A stretch of DNA of 64,000 nucleotides, taken from Nocardia carnea (GTDB lineage: Bacteria; Actinomycetota; Actinomycetes; Mycobacteriales; Mycobacteriaceae). The stretch's first letter is position 1, and each line of letters opens with the position of its first letter. The position numbers and the translations under genes were made by a program. The stretch covers positions 1 to 64,000 of the forward strand of contig NZ_JARWPM010000359.1 of NCBI RefSeq assembly GCF_029869215.1, read 5' to 3'. The notes beneath the pieces are model-generated. The model made no database searches. It was given only the letters and a program-made list of their open reading frames with translations, and had not been told where the DNA came from. Of this stretch, positions 35,589 through 44,348 are shown piece after piece.

Positions 35589-36188
35589 GATGCCGCCGCC
35601 TGGGCCCCTTGCCCGGACCACCCGCTGCCGGACCACGATGATCAGGAAGAGTCCGATACCCAAACCGGTCGCGTAGGCGGGGAAGGCCCACGCCGCCGGA
35701 TCCCACACGGTGACAGTGAGCAGCGTGAGGATTCCGTTCACCCCCAGCAGTCCGAACACGAGCGGGTTCTCGGTGCCGGGCGCCGACCAGGATTTGCGGA
35801 AGGTCGGGATCGCCGCCGCCAGATCACCGAGTACCGCGAACACCACGGCCGTCTGCGGATCGTCCAGCGCCAGCCAGAGCGCCAGCGCCAGTACCGAAGC
35901 CGTGCCACAGAGCAGATCGGGGAACGACAGCCGCCAATAGCTCGACCTGTTCGCGAACGATGCGAGGAAAACCACCGCCGGCCCCGCGCCCATCGAAAAA
36001 GTGAGCACCGCGGGCCAGCCCACGCCGTCGTCGAGCTGGGCGCCGAACCCGGTCAACGACGCGGCCGCCCACAGAAACCACGAGAGGCGGTTCGGTTTCA
36101 CCTCACCGCGCACGGTGAGCAACGCATAACTGAGCGTCCCCACCATGCTGAGTGCGGCACCGAGAAAGACGAACCGTGGATCGATCAT
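35586..36188 (-). CDS. Hypothetical integral membrane protein
   Basis: Membrane protein of 200 aa with about seven predicted helices spread along the whole length (near 7-25, 35-50, 58-78, 88-108, 113-130, 145-162, 168-188). A conserved-looking [14 protein letters not shown] loop follows helix 1, recalling SemiSWEET/PQ-loop-like small transporters, but the assignment is uncertain. It lies upstream of the COG0523 gene on the same strand, with the Zur box between them, so the two are probably separately regulated. Confidence 0.68.
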   Translation of the reverse strand: MIDPRFVFLGAALSMVGTLSYALLTVRGEVKPNRLSWFLWAAASLTGFGAQLDDGVGWPAVLTFSMGAGPAVVFLASFANRSSYWRLSFPDLLCGTASVLALALWLALDDPQTAVVFAVLGDLAAAIPTFRKSWSAPGTENPLVFGLLGVNGILTLLTVTVWDPAAWAFPAYATGLGIGLFLIIVVRQRVVRARGPGGGI

Positions 36189-36236
36189 CGGTCCACCAGA
36201 CCACCGGAATCACCGGCCCGGCAAGCGGTCCGGGTT

Positions 36237-36872
36237 TCAGGCGGCGGTTGCGGTGGTGATCGTCGCGGCGAGTTCCCGGGCGCGGGCGTGGGCGTCGGCC
36301 ATGGATGCCTCGTGGATCGGGACGAGTTCGGCGAGTGCCGGCGTCTCGGGGGCCATGGTGAGCTCGGGGACGACGGTCGTGACATCGAGCCCCAGCAGTT
36401 CCTCGCGTCCGAGCACCGCCTCGAGAGTCGGCACGACGTAGTCGAAGCCGTGGTTGGGCGCACCGGGACGGTAGCTGCCACCCCGGGCGGAGATCAGCAC
36501 CGCCGGACGCCCGGCAGCCGGGGACGGCCGGAACGTGCGCCCGGAGACGATGATCTGGTCGAGCCAGGCCTTGAACACCGACGGCATCGACAGGTTGTAC
36601 ATCGGGACCGTGAACAGGTAGGCCCCGGCGCCGAGGAACTCCTCGATGAGCTCGTCCTGTAATGCGGCCGCGGCCGACTGCTCGTCGGTGTAGTCGGCGG
36701 GATCGGTGACGCGGGCGGTGATGCCGGCAGCGCTGATATGCGGTACGGGTGCTGCGGCGAGGTCGCGGTGGACGACCGCACCGTCCCAGCTCTCGAGGAA
36801 TGAGTGTGCGACCTGGCGCGAAACCGAGGCGTCGCCGAGCGCGGAGGAGTCGATATGAAGCAGGTACGACAT
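36237..36872 (-). CDS. azoR: FMN-dependent NADH-azoreductase
   Basis: Flavodoxin-fold quinone and azo reductase of 211 aa from ATG 36872, using FMN and NADH. The phosphate loop at the N terminus (HIDSSALGDASVSRQVA, about 6-22) and the flavin segment PMYNLSMPSVFKAWLDQI (about 92-109) with SARGGSY (about 140) fit the AzoR family. Members reduce quinones in two-electron steps, protecting against quinone stress. The divergent HxlR gene is the likely regulator, as in the Bacillus YodB/AzoR1 pair. Confidence 0.92.
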   Translation of the reverse strand: MSYLLHIDSSALGDASVSRQVAHSFLESWDGAVVHRDLAAAPVPHISAAGITARVTDPADYTDEQSAAAALQDELIEEFLGAGAYLFTVPMYNLSMPSVFKAWLDQIIVSGRTFRPSPAAGRPAVLISARGGSYRPGAPNHGFDYVVPTLEAVLGREELLGLDVTTVVPELTMAPETPALAELVPIHEASMADAHARARELAATITTATAA

Positions 36873-36975
36873 GGATGGATGTTCCTTTCCGGTGGTGTCG
36901 AGAGTGCGGTCGGGTGATCGGCCTGAGCGAAGTCGTTGCCGTGGAGCGTTGGGTGCTCGCCGGTCGGGTCTTACA

Positions 36976-36986
36976 TACTGGTAGTG
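36976..36986. promoter_or_regulatory. HxlR-type site between azoR and its regulator
   Basis: TACTGGTAGTG has the ACT-N3-AGT symmetry of YodB-type sites. It lies in the 144-base gap between azoR and the HxlR gene. A closely related perfect palindrome, CACTAGTAGTG, occurs at 37616-37626. The site is short, so it is a candidate only. Confidence 0.45.
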
Positions 36987-37016
36987 CGGTTGCACACCGG
37001 ATGAGAGGTGAGTGGG

Positions 37017-37439
37017 ATGGCGTCAGCGCGGCGGAGCGGTGGTCCGTGCCAGGCGTGGCCGGAGGACAGCGCCTTCATCCGTGAGGTGCTCGATCGCATC
37101 GGTGACAAGTGGACTGTGTTGATCGTCGGCACCCTGAGCGCCGGCTCGTTGCGCTACTCCGACCTGCACGTGAGCATCCCGGGCATCTCCCAGCGGATGC
37201 TCACCCAGACCCTCAAGCACCTCGAGCGCGATGGACTGATCACGCGGACCGCGTACCCCGAGGTCCCGCCGCGGGTGGAGTACGAGCTGACGGACCTGGG
37301 GCGGTCCCTGCTGGACGCGGTGACGGCGATGGCGGGTTGGGCTGCCGCCCACCACCGTGAGATCGCCGGCAACCGCGCCGCCAGTGAACTGACCGGAGTC
37401 GGCCGAAGCAAGAAATCGGTCAGCGCGCCGGCCGGCTGA
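37017..37439 (+). CDS. HxlR-family redox regulator
   Basis: Winged-helix regulator of 140 aa from ATG 37017 behind AGAGGTGAG; GTG 37008 is also possible. The HxlR fold (about 20-110) includes DKWTVLIVGTL, a SQRMLTQTLKHLERDGLI recognition region and a YELTDLGRSLL wing. Cys11 (GGPCQAW) matches the conserved N-terminal cysteine through which YodB/HypR proteins sense quinones and electrophiles. It diverges from azoR and probably derepresses it under quinone stress. Confidence 0.88.
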   Translation: MASARRSGGPCQAWPEDSAFIREVLDRIGDKWTVLIVGTLSAGSLRYSDLHVSIPGISQRMLTQTLKHLERDGLITRTAYPEVPPRVEYELTDLGRSLLDAVTAMAGWAAAHHREIAGNRAASELTGVGRSKKSVSAPAG

Positions 37440-37932
37440 GCCGCCGATGCGCAGCACCGCGCCCTTCCTGGCGTATCGCCCCATCCGGGCTCGGCCCGGA
37501 GGGCTTCGCAGGCTGTGCCGCCGAGGGTACGGAGGAAGCTCACTTCTTTCTCCTCCGGCTCGTGATGACCCGGGATCCTCGAAGCGAGTCGATTGCCCGA
37601 CCATCATGCTCACCTCACTAGTAGTGCGTAACACCATCATGAGTGAGTAATGAAGGGCTTACAAAAGGCACTTCGAAGTGCGTCAGCCTTGTCGGCGCCC
37701 CGTCCACCAGCCTGCTCGCGGCCGCCGGTTCCGAGACGCCGTGGGCTGACTACCGCAAGAACCTATGTGCTGGACCGGTTTTCGCCACCGATTCGCATCG
37801 TCTCGTTGCGCGCCGCCGGGGTCTCGCCTACTATCGGCGTCGCGATTCCGATCGCCGTAAGCGTTCACGTCAATCAACGCGAAGGTCTGCCTCCGGCATG
37901 ACCGTTGCCTCGACGACGTTTACGGAGTATCG
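37440..37932. other. 493-base stretch without a convincing gene
   Basis: No frame here has the codon pattern or start expected of a real gene, although open frames up to 97 codons exist. A palindrome CACTAGTAGTG lies at 37616-37626, similar to the site before azoR. A GGAG site precedes the DUF2798 gene at the right end. Confidence 0.4.
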
Positions 37933-38175
37933 ATGAATTCTTCGCGTTCTTATTACAAATTGCCCGCACGGAGCGCCGCCGTGGTGTTGCCGCTGCTGCT
38001 CTCACTCCTGATGACCTGCCTGGTCTCGCTCATCAGCACCGTCATGAGCGACGGCCTCGCGATCGGGCTGTGGCTGCGTTCCTGGGCGGTCTCCTGGCCG
38101 ATCGCCTTCCCGATCCTGCTGCTCGTCCTCCCGGTGGTGCGGCGGATCACCGCGCTGCTGGTCCGTCCCGCCTGA
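37933..38175 (+). CDS. DUF2798 small membrane protein
   Basis: Small membrane protein of 80 aa with two hydrophobic helices (about 15-38 and 50-72) separated by a short polar loop. The arrangement and the sequences LLLSLLMTCLVSLI and W-P-I-A-F-P-I match the DUF2798 family, which is common in bacteria but has no known function. A GGAG site lies before the ATG. It is not tied to a neighbouring operon. Confidence 0.78.
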   Translation: MNSSRSYYKLPARSAAVVLPLLLSLLMTCLVSLISTVMSDGLAIGLWLRSWAVSWPIAFPILLLVLPVVRRITALLVRPA

Positions 38176-38228
38176 AACCCGCCGCTGCGACTGGGCAATG
38201 CCGATGAGCGCGTGGCGTTGCCCAGTTA

Positions 38229-38984
38229 TCAGGGTTTTTCGGCTCGGATCAGGGTGCGGGCGGAGTGTGCGATGAACGGGCCGTGCTGCTGGATCTGCTC
38301 GTGGAGTCGCCGGAGGCGATCGAGGTGGGCTTCGACGGTGAAGCCGGGAACCATCCAGACGACCTTGCGCAGGAAGTACACCACCGCGCCGACGTCGTTG
38401 AATTCCACACGTAGCCGCTCGCTGCGCAGGTCGACGATCCGCAAGCCGGCAGTCTCTGCCGCTGCGGCTTCGTCGTCGGGATGGCGTTTGCGCCGCGCCG
38501 CGGGCTGCGGACCCAGGAAGTATTCGACCAGTTCGAACACGCTGGCGGGCCCGACGTGCTGCGCAAGGTAGTTGCCGCCGGATCGCAGTACGCGCGCGAT
38601 CTCGTCCCACCAAATCGTGGCCGGATGCCTGCTGGTGACCAGATCGAACGCCGCGTCGGCGAACGGCAGCGGCGGCTCGTCCGGATCGGCGACGACGACC
38701 ACACCCCGCGGATGAAGCAGCGCGGTAGCTTTGGCGATATTGGGCGGCCACGACTCGGTGGCGGCCATGGTCGGCGGGAACTTCGCGGCCCCGGCCAGCA
38801 CCTCACCCCCACCGGTCTGGATATCGAGGGCGGCGTCCACGGTCGCGAGCCGGGTACTCATCAGTCGCTGATACCCCCACGACGGCCGCTGCTCGGTGGC
38901 CCGGCCGTCGAGCCAGGAGAAGTCCCAGCCCTCCACCGGCGCCGCCGCCGCTTCTTCCAGCAACTCCTCGAATGACCGTTCCAC
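38229..38984 (-). CDS. Class I SAM-dependent methyltransferase
   Basis: Soluble methyltransferase of 251 aa. The SAM-binding region is LDIQTGGGEVLAG (about 52-64), with the acidic motif II in VVVADPDE and a LPFADAAFDLVTSRHP motif (about 103-118) typical of the UbiE/YcgJ group. The tail (about 195-250) varies in the family. The acceptor substrate is unknown. It lies between the DUF2798 gene and yidC without an operon link. Confidence 0.85.
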   Translation of the reverse strand: MERSFEELLEEAAAAPVEGWDFSWLDGRATEQRPSWGYQRLMSTRLATVDAALDIQTGGGEVLAGAAKFPPTMAATESWPPNIAKATALLHPRGVVVVADPDEPPLPFADAAFDLVTSRHPATIWWDEIARVLRSGGNYLAQHVGPASVFELVEYFLGPQPAARRKRHPDDEAAAAETAGLRIVDLRSERLRVEFNDVGAVVYFLRKVVWMVPGFTVEAHLDRLRRLHEQIQQHGPFIAHSARTLIRAEKP

Positions 38985-39023
38985 GTGGGAGCAGTCTGCC
39001 AGCGAACGCCCGGGGTATTCCCG

Positions 39024-39965
39024 CTATTTTTTCTTGTTTCGTTTCTGCCGAGCCGGCCGGGCGCCCGGACTGGGTGCTGTGACGTTCCGTTGTTCGGTGA
39101 TCGCGCGTTGCCGGTCGGCCGCTTCTTGCCGGTCGATGCGGGCGAACACCAGGTGTTGTTGCGTGTAGGTCCACAGGTTGTTGCTCACCCAGTACAGCAG
39201 GATCGCGATCATGAGGATCGGTCCGCCGATGAGGACGCCGACCGGAAAGACCCACAGCATCAGTTTGTTCATCATCGCCGCCTGGGGGTTCGCAGCGGCT
39301 TCCGGGGCCTGCCGGGCGATCGAGGCGCGTGCGTTGAAATGGGTGGCCAAGGCCGCGACCACCATCAAGGGGATCGCGACCGCAGCAATCACGGTCACGC
39401 TGGGAACACCGCCGTAGTCCGCGAAAGAAGCAAGCGTGGATTCGGGGCTGGTGACGGCCGCGGAGATGGGTGCACCGAACAGGCGGGCGCTGAGGAACGA
39501 CTGCACATCGGCGGCGCTGAATACATAGTTCGGGGTTGCCGCGTTGGCCTCGGCGCTCATCCCGAGTTCCCCGAATCCGGTTCCGGTGCGGTTGAACGAA
39601 CGCAGAACATGGAACAGGCCGAGAAACACCGGCGCTTGCACCAGCACCGGTAAGCAGCCCATCAGCGGGTTGAATCCGTGTTCCTTCTGAAGTTTCTGCA
39701 TTTCGACGGCTTGCTGCTGCCGGTTACCGGCGTACTTTTTCTGAAGGGCTTTGTTCTGCGGCCCCAGTTCCTGCATCTGGCGGGCGGTCCGGACTTGGGA
39801 TATGGCGGGTTTCAACAGCAACAGCCGGAGAGTGAAGACAAGGAACACGACTGTCAGAGCCCAGGCTATGCCGTTGTTCGGCCCGAGCACCGCACCGAAG
39901 GCCTTGTGCCAGAACCAGAGGATCGCGGACACGGGGTAATAGATGAAGTCGAGCATGGTGAGCAC
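39024..39965 (-). CDS. yidC: YidC/Oxa1-type membrane insertase, second-type paralogue
   Basis: Membrane insertase of 313 aa. Five hydrophobic helices are visible (about 9-25, 32-50, 105-125, 190-215, 240-270), with the YidC signature [17 protein letters not shown] in helix 3 and a lysine-rich basic tail (RQKRNKKK). The conserved hydrophilic groove arginine lies in helix 2 (TLRLLLLKP). It inserts proteins into the cytoplasmic membrane. It is not near rnpA/rpmH, so it is a second copy. The start may be ATG 39965 or ATG 39956. A 172-bp part of this gene is duplicated at 42664-42835. Confidence 0.9.
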   Translation of the reverse strand: MLTMLDFIYYPVSAILWFWHKAFGAVLGPNNGIAWALTVVFLVFTLRLLLLKPAISQVRTARQMQELGPQNKALQKKYAGNRQQQAVEMQKLQKEHGFNPLMGCLPVLVQAPVFLGLFHVLRSFNRTGTGFGELGMSAEANAATPNYVFSAADVQSFLSARLFGAPISAAVTSPESTLASFADYGGVPSVTVIAAVAIPLMVVAALATHFNARASIARQAPEAAANPQAAMMNKLMLWVFPVGVLIGGPILMIAILLYWVSNNLWTYTQQHLVFARIDRQEAADRQRAITEQRNVTAPSPGARPARQKRNKKK

Positions 39966-40086
39966 CTCTTCGCCGCACGCCGCGGTACTACCGCGGAGTG
40001 CGAATAGGGTTCACGCCCAGTGCCGGACTCGGCGGCTGGGACGTGGGAAACAGGACGAAGGTGACCCGGCGCAGCAGCGAACAGCG

Positions 40087-40410
40087 CTACACCGCGGCCG
40101 GAACCCGTCCGGGTGCTCGGGGACGACGCGGGCGGCCAGGGGTATCAGGAGCGCTCTGCCTGCGGAAAGCGCCGCGTAGACGCTTCTCCTCCCGTGGCGG
40201 CCCGATATCTGTGGAGGTCAGCAGACGCAGCTGGGAAACAGCGCCACGGCCCGCGATAGCAATAACCACCGCGACAGCAACCGCGGCACCGATAGCCGTG
40301 GTCGGACCGTCGATACCGGCCGTCGCCGCGACCACAAGAGTCAGCACGGCGACCCACACGAGCTGAACAACATTCAGCCTCCGCGCGAGTACCCACCAGA
40401 TCCGTGCCAC
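40087..40410 (-). CDS. DUF6412 small membrane protein
   Basis: Small protein of 107 aa from GTG 40410 with two hydrophobic helices (about 15-33 and 38-55) followed by a long Arg/Pro-rich cytoplasmic tail. The plan matches the DUF6412 family, which often accompanies an alternative YidC in actinobacteria. It lies upstream of yidC on the same strand, separated by 121 bases, and may be co-regulated. Confidence 0.72.
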   Translation of the reverse strand: MARIWWVLARRLNVVQLVWVAVLTLVVAATAGIDGPTTAIGAAVAVAVVIAIAGRGAVSQLRLLTSTDIGPPREEKRLRGAFRRQSAPDTPGRPRRPRAPGRVPAAV

Positions 40411-40532
40411 GCCGCGAGTCTACCGAGACGGGCTGCCCAGAACCGGCAGCTGGTGCCCGCCGATGGACCTCGCTCCACGGCCGACTGCCGCAGCCTGTGG
40501 GCAGTTTGTGGTGCAGCGCAGACCGGAGAGGC

Positions 40533-40940
40533 TCATACGTCGTGGATGGCGACCCGATCGCCGCAGAGCTTTTCCCAGTCGTCGCGGTCCGGGGTGAGTA
40601 CCAGCGTGGGGGTTGGGCCTCGTAACGCCATGGCCGCGACCAGCGCGTCGATCGCGTATTTGTGACCGTGCAAGCCGCCCGCGGCGCGCAGTAATTTCAC
40701 TGCGCTCAGCGAGTCGTCGGGGAGGGCTGGTTCGACCCGCAACCGGGAAAGATACCTGTTCAGGCGTGCGATATCGGTTTTTCCGTGGACGGCCTCCACG
40801 ATCGTCAGAACCGACACCCGCACCGGGACGCCCGCTCGGCGAGCGGCCTCGATCCGAGCGGTCAGCGCCCGATCCTTCTCCAGGAGCAGGCCGAGCGCCT
40901 GGCAATCGAGAACAATCGACCGGACCTGGGGCTCGGTCAC
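40533..40940 (-). CDS. vapC: PIN-domain toxin (VapC)
   Basis: PIN-domain ribonuclease of 135 aa, the toxin of a type II toxin-antitoxin pair. Four acidic metal-binding residues fit the PIN site: D12 (IVLDCQ), E49 (TIVEAVHG), D98 (YAIDALVAA) and D118 (TPDRDDW). The expected target is RNA, often tRNA. The start overlaps the antitoxin stop by four bases (GTGA/ATGA type), so the two are coupled. Confidence 0.88.
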   Translation of the reverse strand: MTEPQVRSIVLDCQALGLLLEKDRALTARIEAARRAGVPVRVSVLTIVEAVHGKTDIARLNRYLSRLRVEPALPDDSLSAVKLLRAAGGLHGHKYAIDALVAAMALRGPTPTLVLTPDRDDWEKLCGDRVAIHDV

Positions 40941-41206
40941 GCTGCGCCGCGACCGGTGGTTGTGTTGCCTGAACCGAACATCTCCCGCGCCGCCGCCTCG
41001 ATCTCGGCTTCGGTGAGCGGTTCGTTGGCCGATTCGTACTCGGCGACGATTTCGGCCAATCCGTCCATCTCGAGCTGGTGGCGCACCGCTTCGGTGATAT
41101 ACGCCGATACGTTGCGTTGACCGGCCCGGTCCCGGACCGCGGTCAGTAGGTCGGTCGGTATGGATACCGACACGTTGGTAGTTGAGCCGGCACGTGTAGT
41201 AGACAC
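40937..41206 (-). CDS. vapB: Antitoxin, ribbon-helix-helix type (VapB-like)
   Basis: Antitoxin of 89 aa from GTG 41206. The N-terminal ribbon-helix-helix segment NVSVSIPTDLLTAVRDRAG-type (about 8-27), followed by NVSAYITEAVRHQLEM, binds DNA. The acidic C-terminal half (EPLTEAEIEAAAREMFG) would mask the toxin. It is directly upstream of vapC. A TACAAT -10 box lies just before the start (about 41212-41217), and palindromic TTGT-N3-ACAA (41214-41224) covers it as a likely self-control site. Confidence 0.83.
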   Translation of the reverse strand: MSTTRAGSTTNVSVSIPTDLLTAVRDRAGQRNVSAYITEAVRHQLEMDGLAEIVAEYESANEPLTEAEIEAAAREMFGSGNTTTGRGAA

Positions 41207-41517
41207 CGCTCTATTGTACGACAACGATTATTACAACCATCTGTCAATTCTGGCCGTCTCGGGACCGTTGCACGGCAGAGCGCGCCGAATGGTCCCGGAC
41301 CGGGACAGAGCGATTACTGCAGTTCGGGGGCGGTTTCAGCGGCCCGGTTGGACGATCGGGAGGAGCGTTTCTTTCTCACATCGGGTACAAGGCGCGTAGG
41401 CGCCTTCGGCTCTCGCCACGCCTACAGCCGAGTGGAGCCGACCGCGCTGGACCTGCACTTTTTGTGCCGATGTCCGTATGCATCCGCCGCCGGACCGGTT
41501 CCGCTACCGTCGGTGAG
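41207..41517. promoter_or_regulatory. Intergenic region before vapB
   Basis: Of these 311 bases, the part next to vapB is A/T-rich (41212-41250) and holds its promoter and self-control palindrome. The remainder (about 41280-41517) shows inverted G/C repeats around 41280-41310 and 41390-41430, but no gene. Confidence 0.4.
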
Positions 41518-42050
41518 GTGAGCGATACCCAGTGGACGATCCTCGGTGAGCGACTGGTCGACGAGAATCGGCACATCCGGCTGTCGACGGCCGATATTCG
41601 TCTCCCGGACGGGACGGAGTTCACCCAGTACGTTGCCCGGATGCCTCGGTGTGCGATGACACTGGTACTCAACGACAACCGCGAGGTACTGCTGATGTAC
41701 CGGCACCGGTGGATCATCGACCAGTGGGTGTGGGAGCTGCCTGGAGGGTACGTCGATCACGCCGAAGATGTTGCCGCCGCGGCGGCCCGTGAGGTCGAAG
41801 AGGAGACCGGCTGGCGTCCGCTCACGATGGAACATCTTGTGACCTATCAGCCTGCGGTCGGAACCTTGGACCATCCCAGGAGATCTACTTGGCCCGCGGT
41901 GCCGAGCTCACCGAGACCCTGCCGGACATCAACGAGGCCGAGACGATCCGATGGGTGCCACTCGACGAGGCGGTCGAGATGATCTCCCGCGGTGAGGTTG
42001 TCGGTGCGGCGACCGTGGTCGGTGTGTATCGGGCGCTCACGCTGACCTGA
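41518..42050 (+). pseudogene. Frameshifted NUDIX hydrolase
   Basis: NUDIX hydrolase gene with a one-base loss. From GTG 41518 the frame gives the NUDIX domain, including the box GGYVDHAEDVAAAAAREVEEETGW, but at about 41875-41880 (CAT CCC AGG) it slips into a frame that soon loses similarity. Adding one C restores HPQEIYLARGAELTETLPD and so on through a normal C-terminus ending at 42050 (TGA). The reconstructed protein is about 177 aa, usual for the family. It overlaps the tail of the converging TPR remnant by 14 bases. It could be a true pseudogene or a sequencing error. Confidence 0.78.
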
Positions 42051-42835
42051 CGTTCGCCACTCGATCACGGAATTCCTCGACCATCGGAATATCGCGGTAG
42101 GGAGCAAGTCGTGCCCGCACGTCTCGGAGGTAGGCACGGGTTCGGCGGGACTCCACAGTTCCGGACAGTTCGAGCGCCTGGGTACCGATCCGAACGGCTT
42201 CGTGCGGATCCTCGGGGATGAGGCTCGACGCGAGCAGGCACAGGTTGAACACCTTTCCCCGCTGGTACCCGTCACTCATATCGAGTGATTGCCGTGCCAG
42301 CACGGCGGCACGATCGTTTTCACCCAGGTCTCGGAAGCATTGGCCGGCTTTGGCGGACATATACGCCGAGTCGAGATAGGCCAGCCATGTCGGACGGCCG
42401 GCATTGTCCCGGTCGAATGCGCCCTCGGCCGCGTTCAGCGAGCCCCCGCAGGATCGAGCATCGGAACGGGCGGCGTGGCCGTGGGCTTCCACCATGTGGC
42501 ACCCGGCTTCCAGCGCGGGCAGGCCGGCCGAGCGCGCCGCGATCTGTGCCGCGCGTGCGAGGTCCACGGCGTCGCCGGGCCGGCCGACGTAGGTGGCCTG
42601 GTGACTCATCGCTGCCAGGATCTCCGCGCCCAGCGCGGCATCACCGGCTGCTCGCGCCATCCGCATCGCCGCTTGGGGGTTCGCGGCGGCTTCCGGGTTC
42701 TGCCGGGCGATCGAGGCGCGTGCGTTGCAATGGGTGGCCAAGGCCGCGATCACCATCAAGGGGATCGCGACCGCAGCGATCATGGTCACGCTGGGAACGC
42801 CGCCGTAGTCCGCGAATGAAGCAAGCGTGGAATCG
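42037..42835 (-). pseudogene. Truncated TPR regulator fused to a yidC fragment
   Basis: The C-terminal part of an XRE/TPR regulator (about 208 codons, similar in plan to the gene at 43085) lacks its whole helix-turn-helix half. It is joined in frame to 42 codons copied from inside yidC ([10 protein letters not shown] to NPQAAM). The first usable starts are ATG 42789 and GTG 42795, and an in-frame TGA lies just upstream of the copied block. The chimera has no known function and is probably debris, although it is open for 251 codons. Its partner would be the frameshifted NUDIX gene that it faces. Confidence 0.78.
42664..42835. repeat. 172-bp copy of internal yidC sequence
   Basis: 42664-42835 matches 39273-39444 with 161 of 172 bases identical (about 94 percent), no gaps, in the same orientation, offset 3391 bases. 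Similarity stops sharply at both ends. It lies at the broken front of the TPR regulator remnant and keeps the yidC reading frame. Confidence 0.9.
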
Positions 42836-43084
42836 TCGGGTCAACGATCCCGGGGCGGAAACTGTTGTACGGATTCGGTCCGTCGATCTGTTACGACCGG
42901 ACCGACGAGGCCGACTACCCGGTGGACCTGCTGTTCGACGCTGTCGGCATCCTTCGAGTGGTAATCGCGGTCGCTCGATTACGCCGAGGCCCACGGGTCA
43001 TCGCATGAGCAGGTCCTGTGACTCGAGCGGCCGTCCTCGGATGGTGAAGAGTAGTTGCAGGAGACACACCTCCCAACATCCTGG
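42836..43084. other. Short stretch with a possible gene remnant
   Basis: Bases 42841-43008 on the plus strand encode an open frame (GRKLLYGFGPSICYD and on to a TGA at 43006) with natural-looking composition but no start. It begins just beyond the yidC-derived block, so it may be the tail of a gene cut by the rearrangement. The product is not recognised. Confidence 0.35.
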
Positions 43085-44338
43085 CTATCCCGCCAAGGTT
43101 GCGCGGATCCGCTGGAGCGCAGTGCTCCCCTCCGCCGCCAGATCGGGCATGCCGTTTTGAACAGCAGCACGGACGACGCGCTGTATTTGGTGCGGCAGCC
43201 GATGCCGCTCGGCTTCGGCAATGGCCTCGGTGAACGCTGATACCGCGGCGTCCGCGTCGCCTATAGAGACCAGCACTTCGCCGGTCGTCACGCGCTCGAT
43301 GATGTGCCATTGAGGCGCAGCCGGAGCGCCGGCCACATCGCCCAGGTGACGGCCGGCCTCGACGGCCCGGCCGGTGCCCAGCAGCCCGCGCAGCCGTATC
43401 TCCCGCAGGGTGAACGGCTGAAACAGCAGACCGCTACCGGGGTGCGTATCGAGTAGCCGTTGGTAGGTATCGAGCGCGGTGTCGAATTGTTGGGCGTCGC
43501 CGAGTTCGCCGAGCGCGCGACACAGGAACGCGAGCGTTCCGCCCTGGTCTGCTGGGTTGCGGGACAACTCCAGCGACCGCTCCAGCCGGGCGACCGCCTC
43601 GACGGCATGCCCGGCCTTGCGTAGTTCGTTGCCCTGCATGCGCAGGGTGTGAGCGTGGAACGCGTCGTCGTCGAGGTGTTCGGCGATCTCCACCGCTTGC
43701 CCCGTACATCGCGCCGCGGACCCGAGAGCTTCCTCGGGGAGCACGGTGCCCAGCGATACCCCGAGTGCCGTTCGGGCTTGTGCCAGCAAGATAAGGCTGT
43801 CGCGTTCCATGTGGCCCTCGGCGGCGCGGGCCTCCAGCCGTGCCACCAGCGGCCACAGTTCGTTGACGGCTTCAACGGCGTGCCCGGCTTGGCGGGCGAT
43901 CTCTGCGAGTCGCACCGTGCTGTCGCCGAACTGGAGCATTGACCGGAACTCTGCGTCATCTACGTCGGTGACGCCGAGTATGTGCATGGGCAGCCCGAGC
44001 CGTGACGCGATGTGTCGGCGGGTGGTGACGTCCGATATGGCGCGTCGGCCGGTCTCGATCATCGAAACGTAGGACTTGTCGTAGCCCAAGTGTTCGGCGA
44101 GGGCTACCTGGCTGAGCCCGTTGAGGCGCCGATATACGCGCAGTATGGTCGGCAGGTCCCGGGTCGCTATCGCGGTGGCTGCTTCCGGGCTTGCCCACAG
44201 CCACACCGCGGCGACGATCGGCGCGGCGCGGACCGCGGGCGGCGGCGGGGCGGTGTTGGCGGCGCAGGTGGGGCATACGGCGGCGGTGGCAAGTCGACTG
44301 ATCGTGATCCCGCATGCATGGCATCTGAGCCCGTCCAC
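43085..44338 (-). CDS. XRE-family regulator with TPR domain
   Basis: Regulator of 417 aa from GTG 44338. A small zinc-ribbon-like segment (CHACG and CPTC at about 6-24) precedes a Cro/C1 helix-turn-helix (about 65-115, LSQVALAEHLGYDKSYVSMIETG). The rest (about 130-415) is a series of TPR-like helical repeats that may bind a peptide or partner. The NUDIX gene lies 10 bases upstream on the same strand, so they form an operon. Such pairs are widespread in Streptomyces and Nocardia; their signal is unknown. Confidence 0.85.
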   Translation of the reverse strand: MDGLRCHACGITISRLATAAVCPTCAANTAPPPPAVRAAPIVAAVWLWASPEAATAIATRDLPTILRVYRRLNGLSQVALAEHLGYDKSYVSMIETGRRAISDVTTRRHIASRLGLPMHILGVTDVDDAEFRSMLQFGDSTVRLAEIARQAGHAVEAVNELWPLVARLEARAAEGHMERDSLILLAQARTALGVSLGTVLPEEALGSAARCTGQAVEIAEHLDDDAFHAHTLRMQGNELRKAGHAVEAVARLERSLELSRNPADQGGTLAFLCRALGELGDAQQFDTALDTYQRLLDTHPGSGLLFQPFTLREIRLRGLLGTGRAVEAGRHLGDVAGAPAAPQWHIIERVTTGEVLVSIGDADAAVSAFTEAIAEAERHRLPHQIQRVVRAAVQNGMPDLAAEGSTALQRIRATLAG

Positions 44339-44348
44339 CGCAGTCCCC

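Noticed and set aside
37643-37936. 97-codon plus-strand frame before the DUF2798 gene
   Set aside because: Arg/Ser-rich composition, no ribosome site and overlap with the next start; looks non-coding.
42285-43160. 291-codon plus-strand frame
   Set aside because: It is an Arg/Pro-rich antisense shadow of the TPR remnant and yidC copy.
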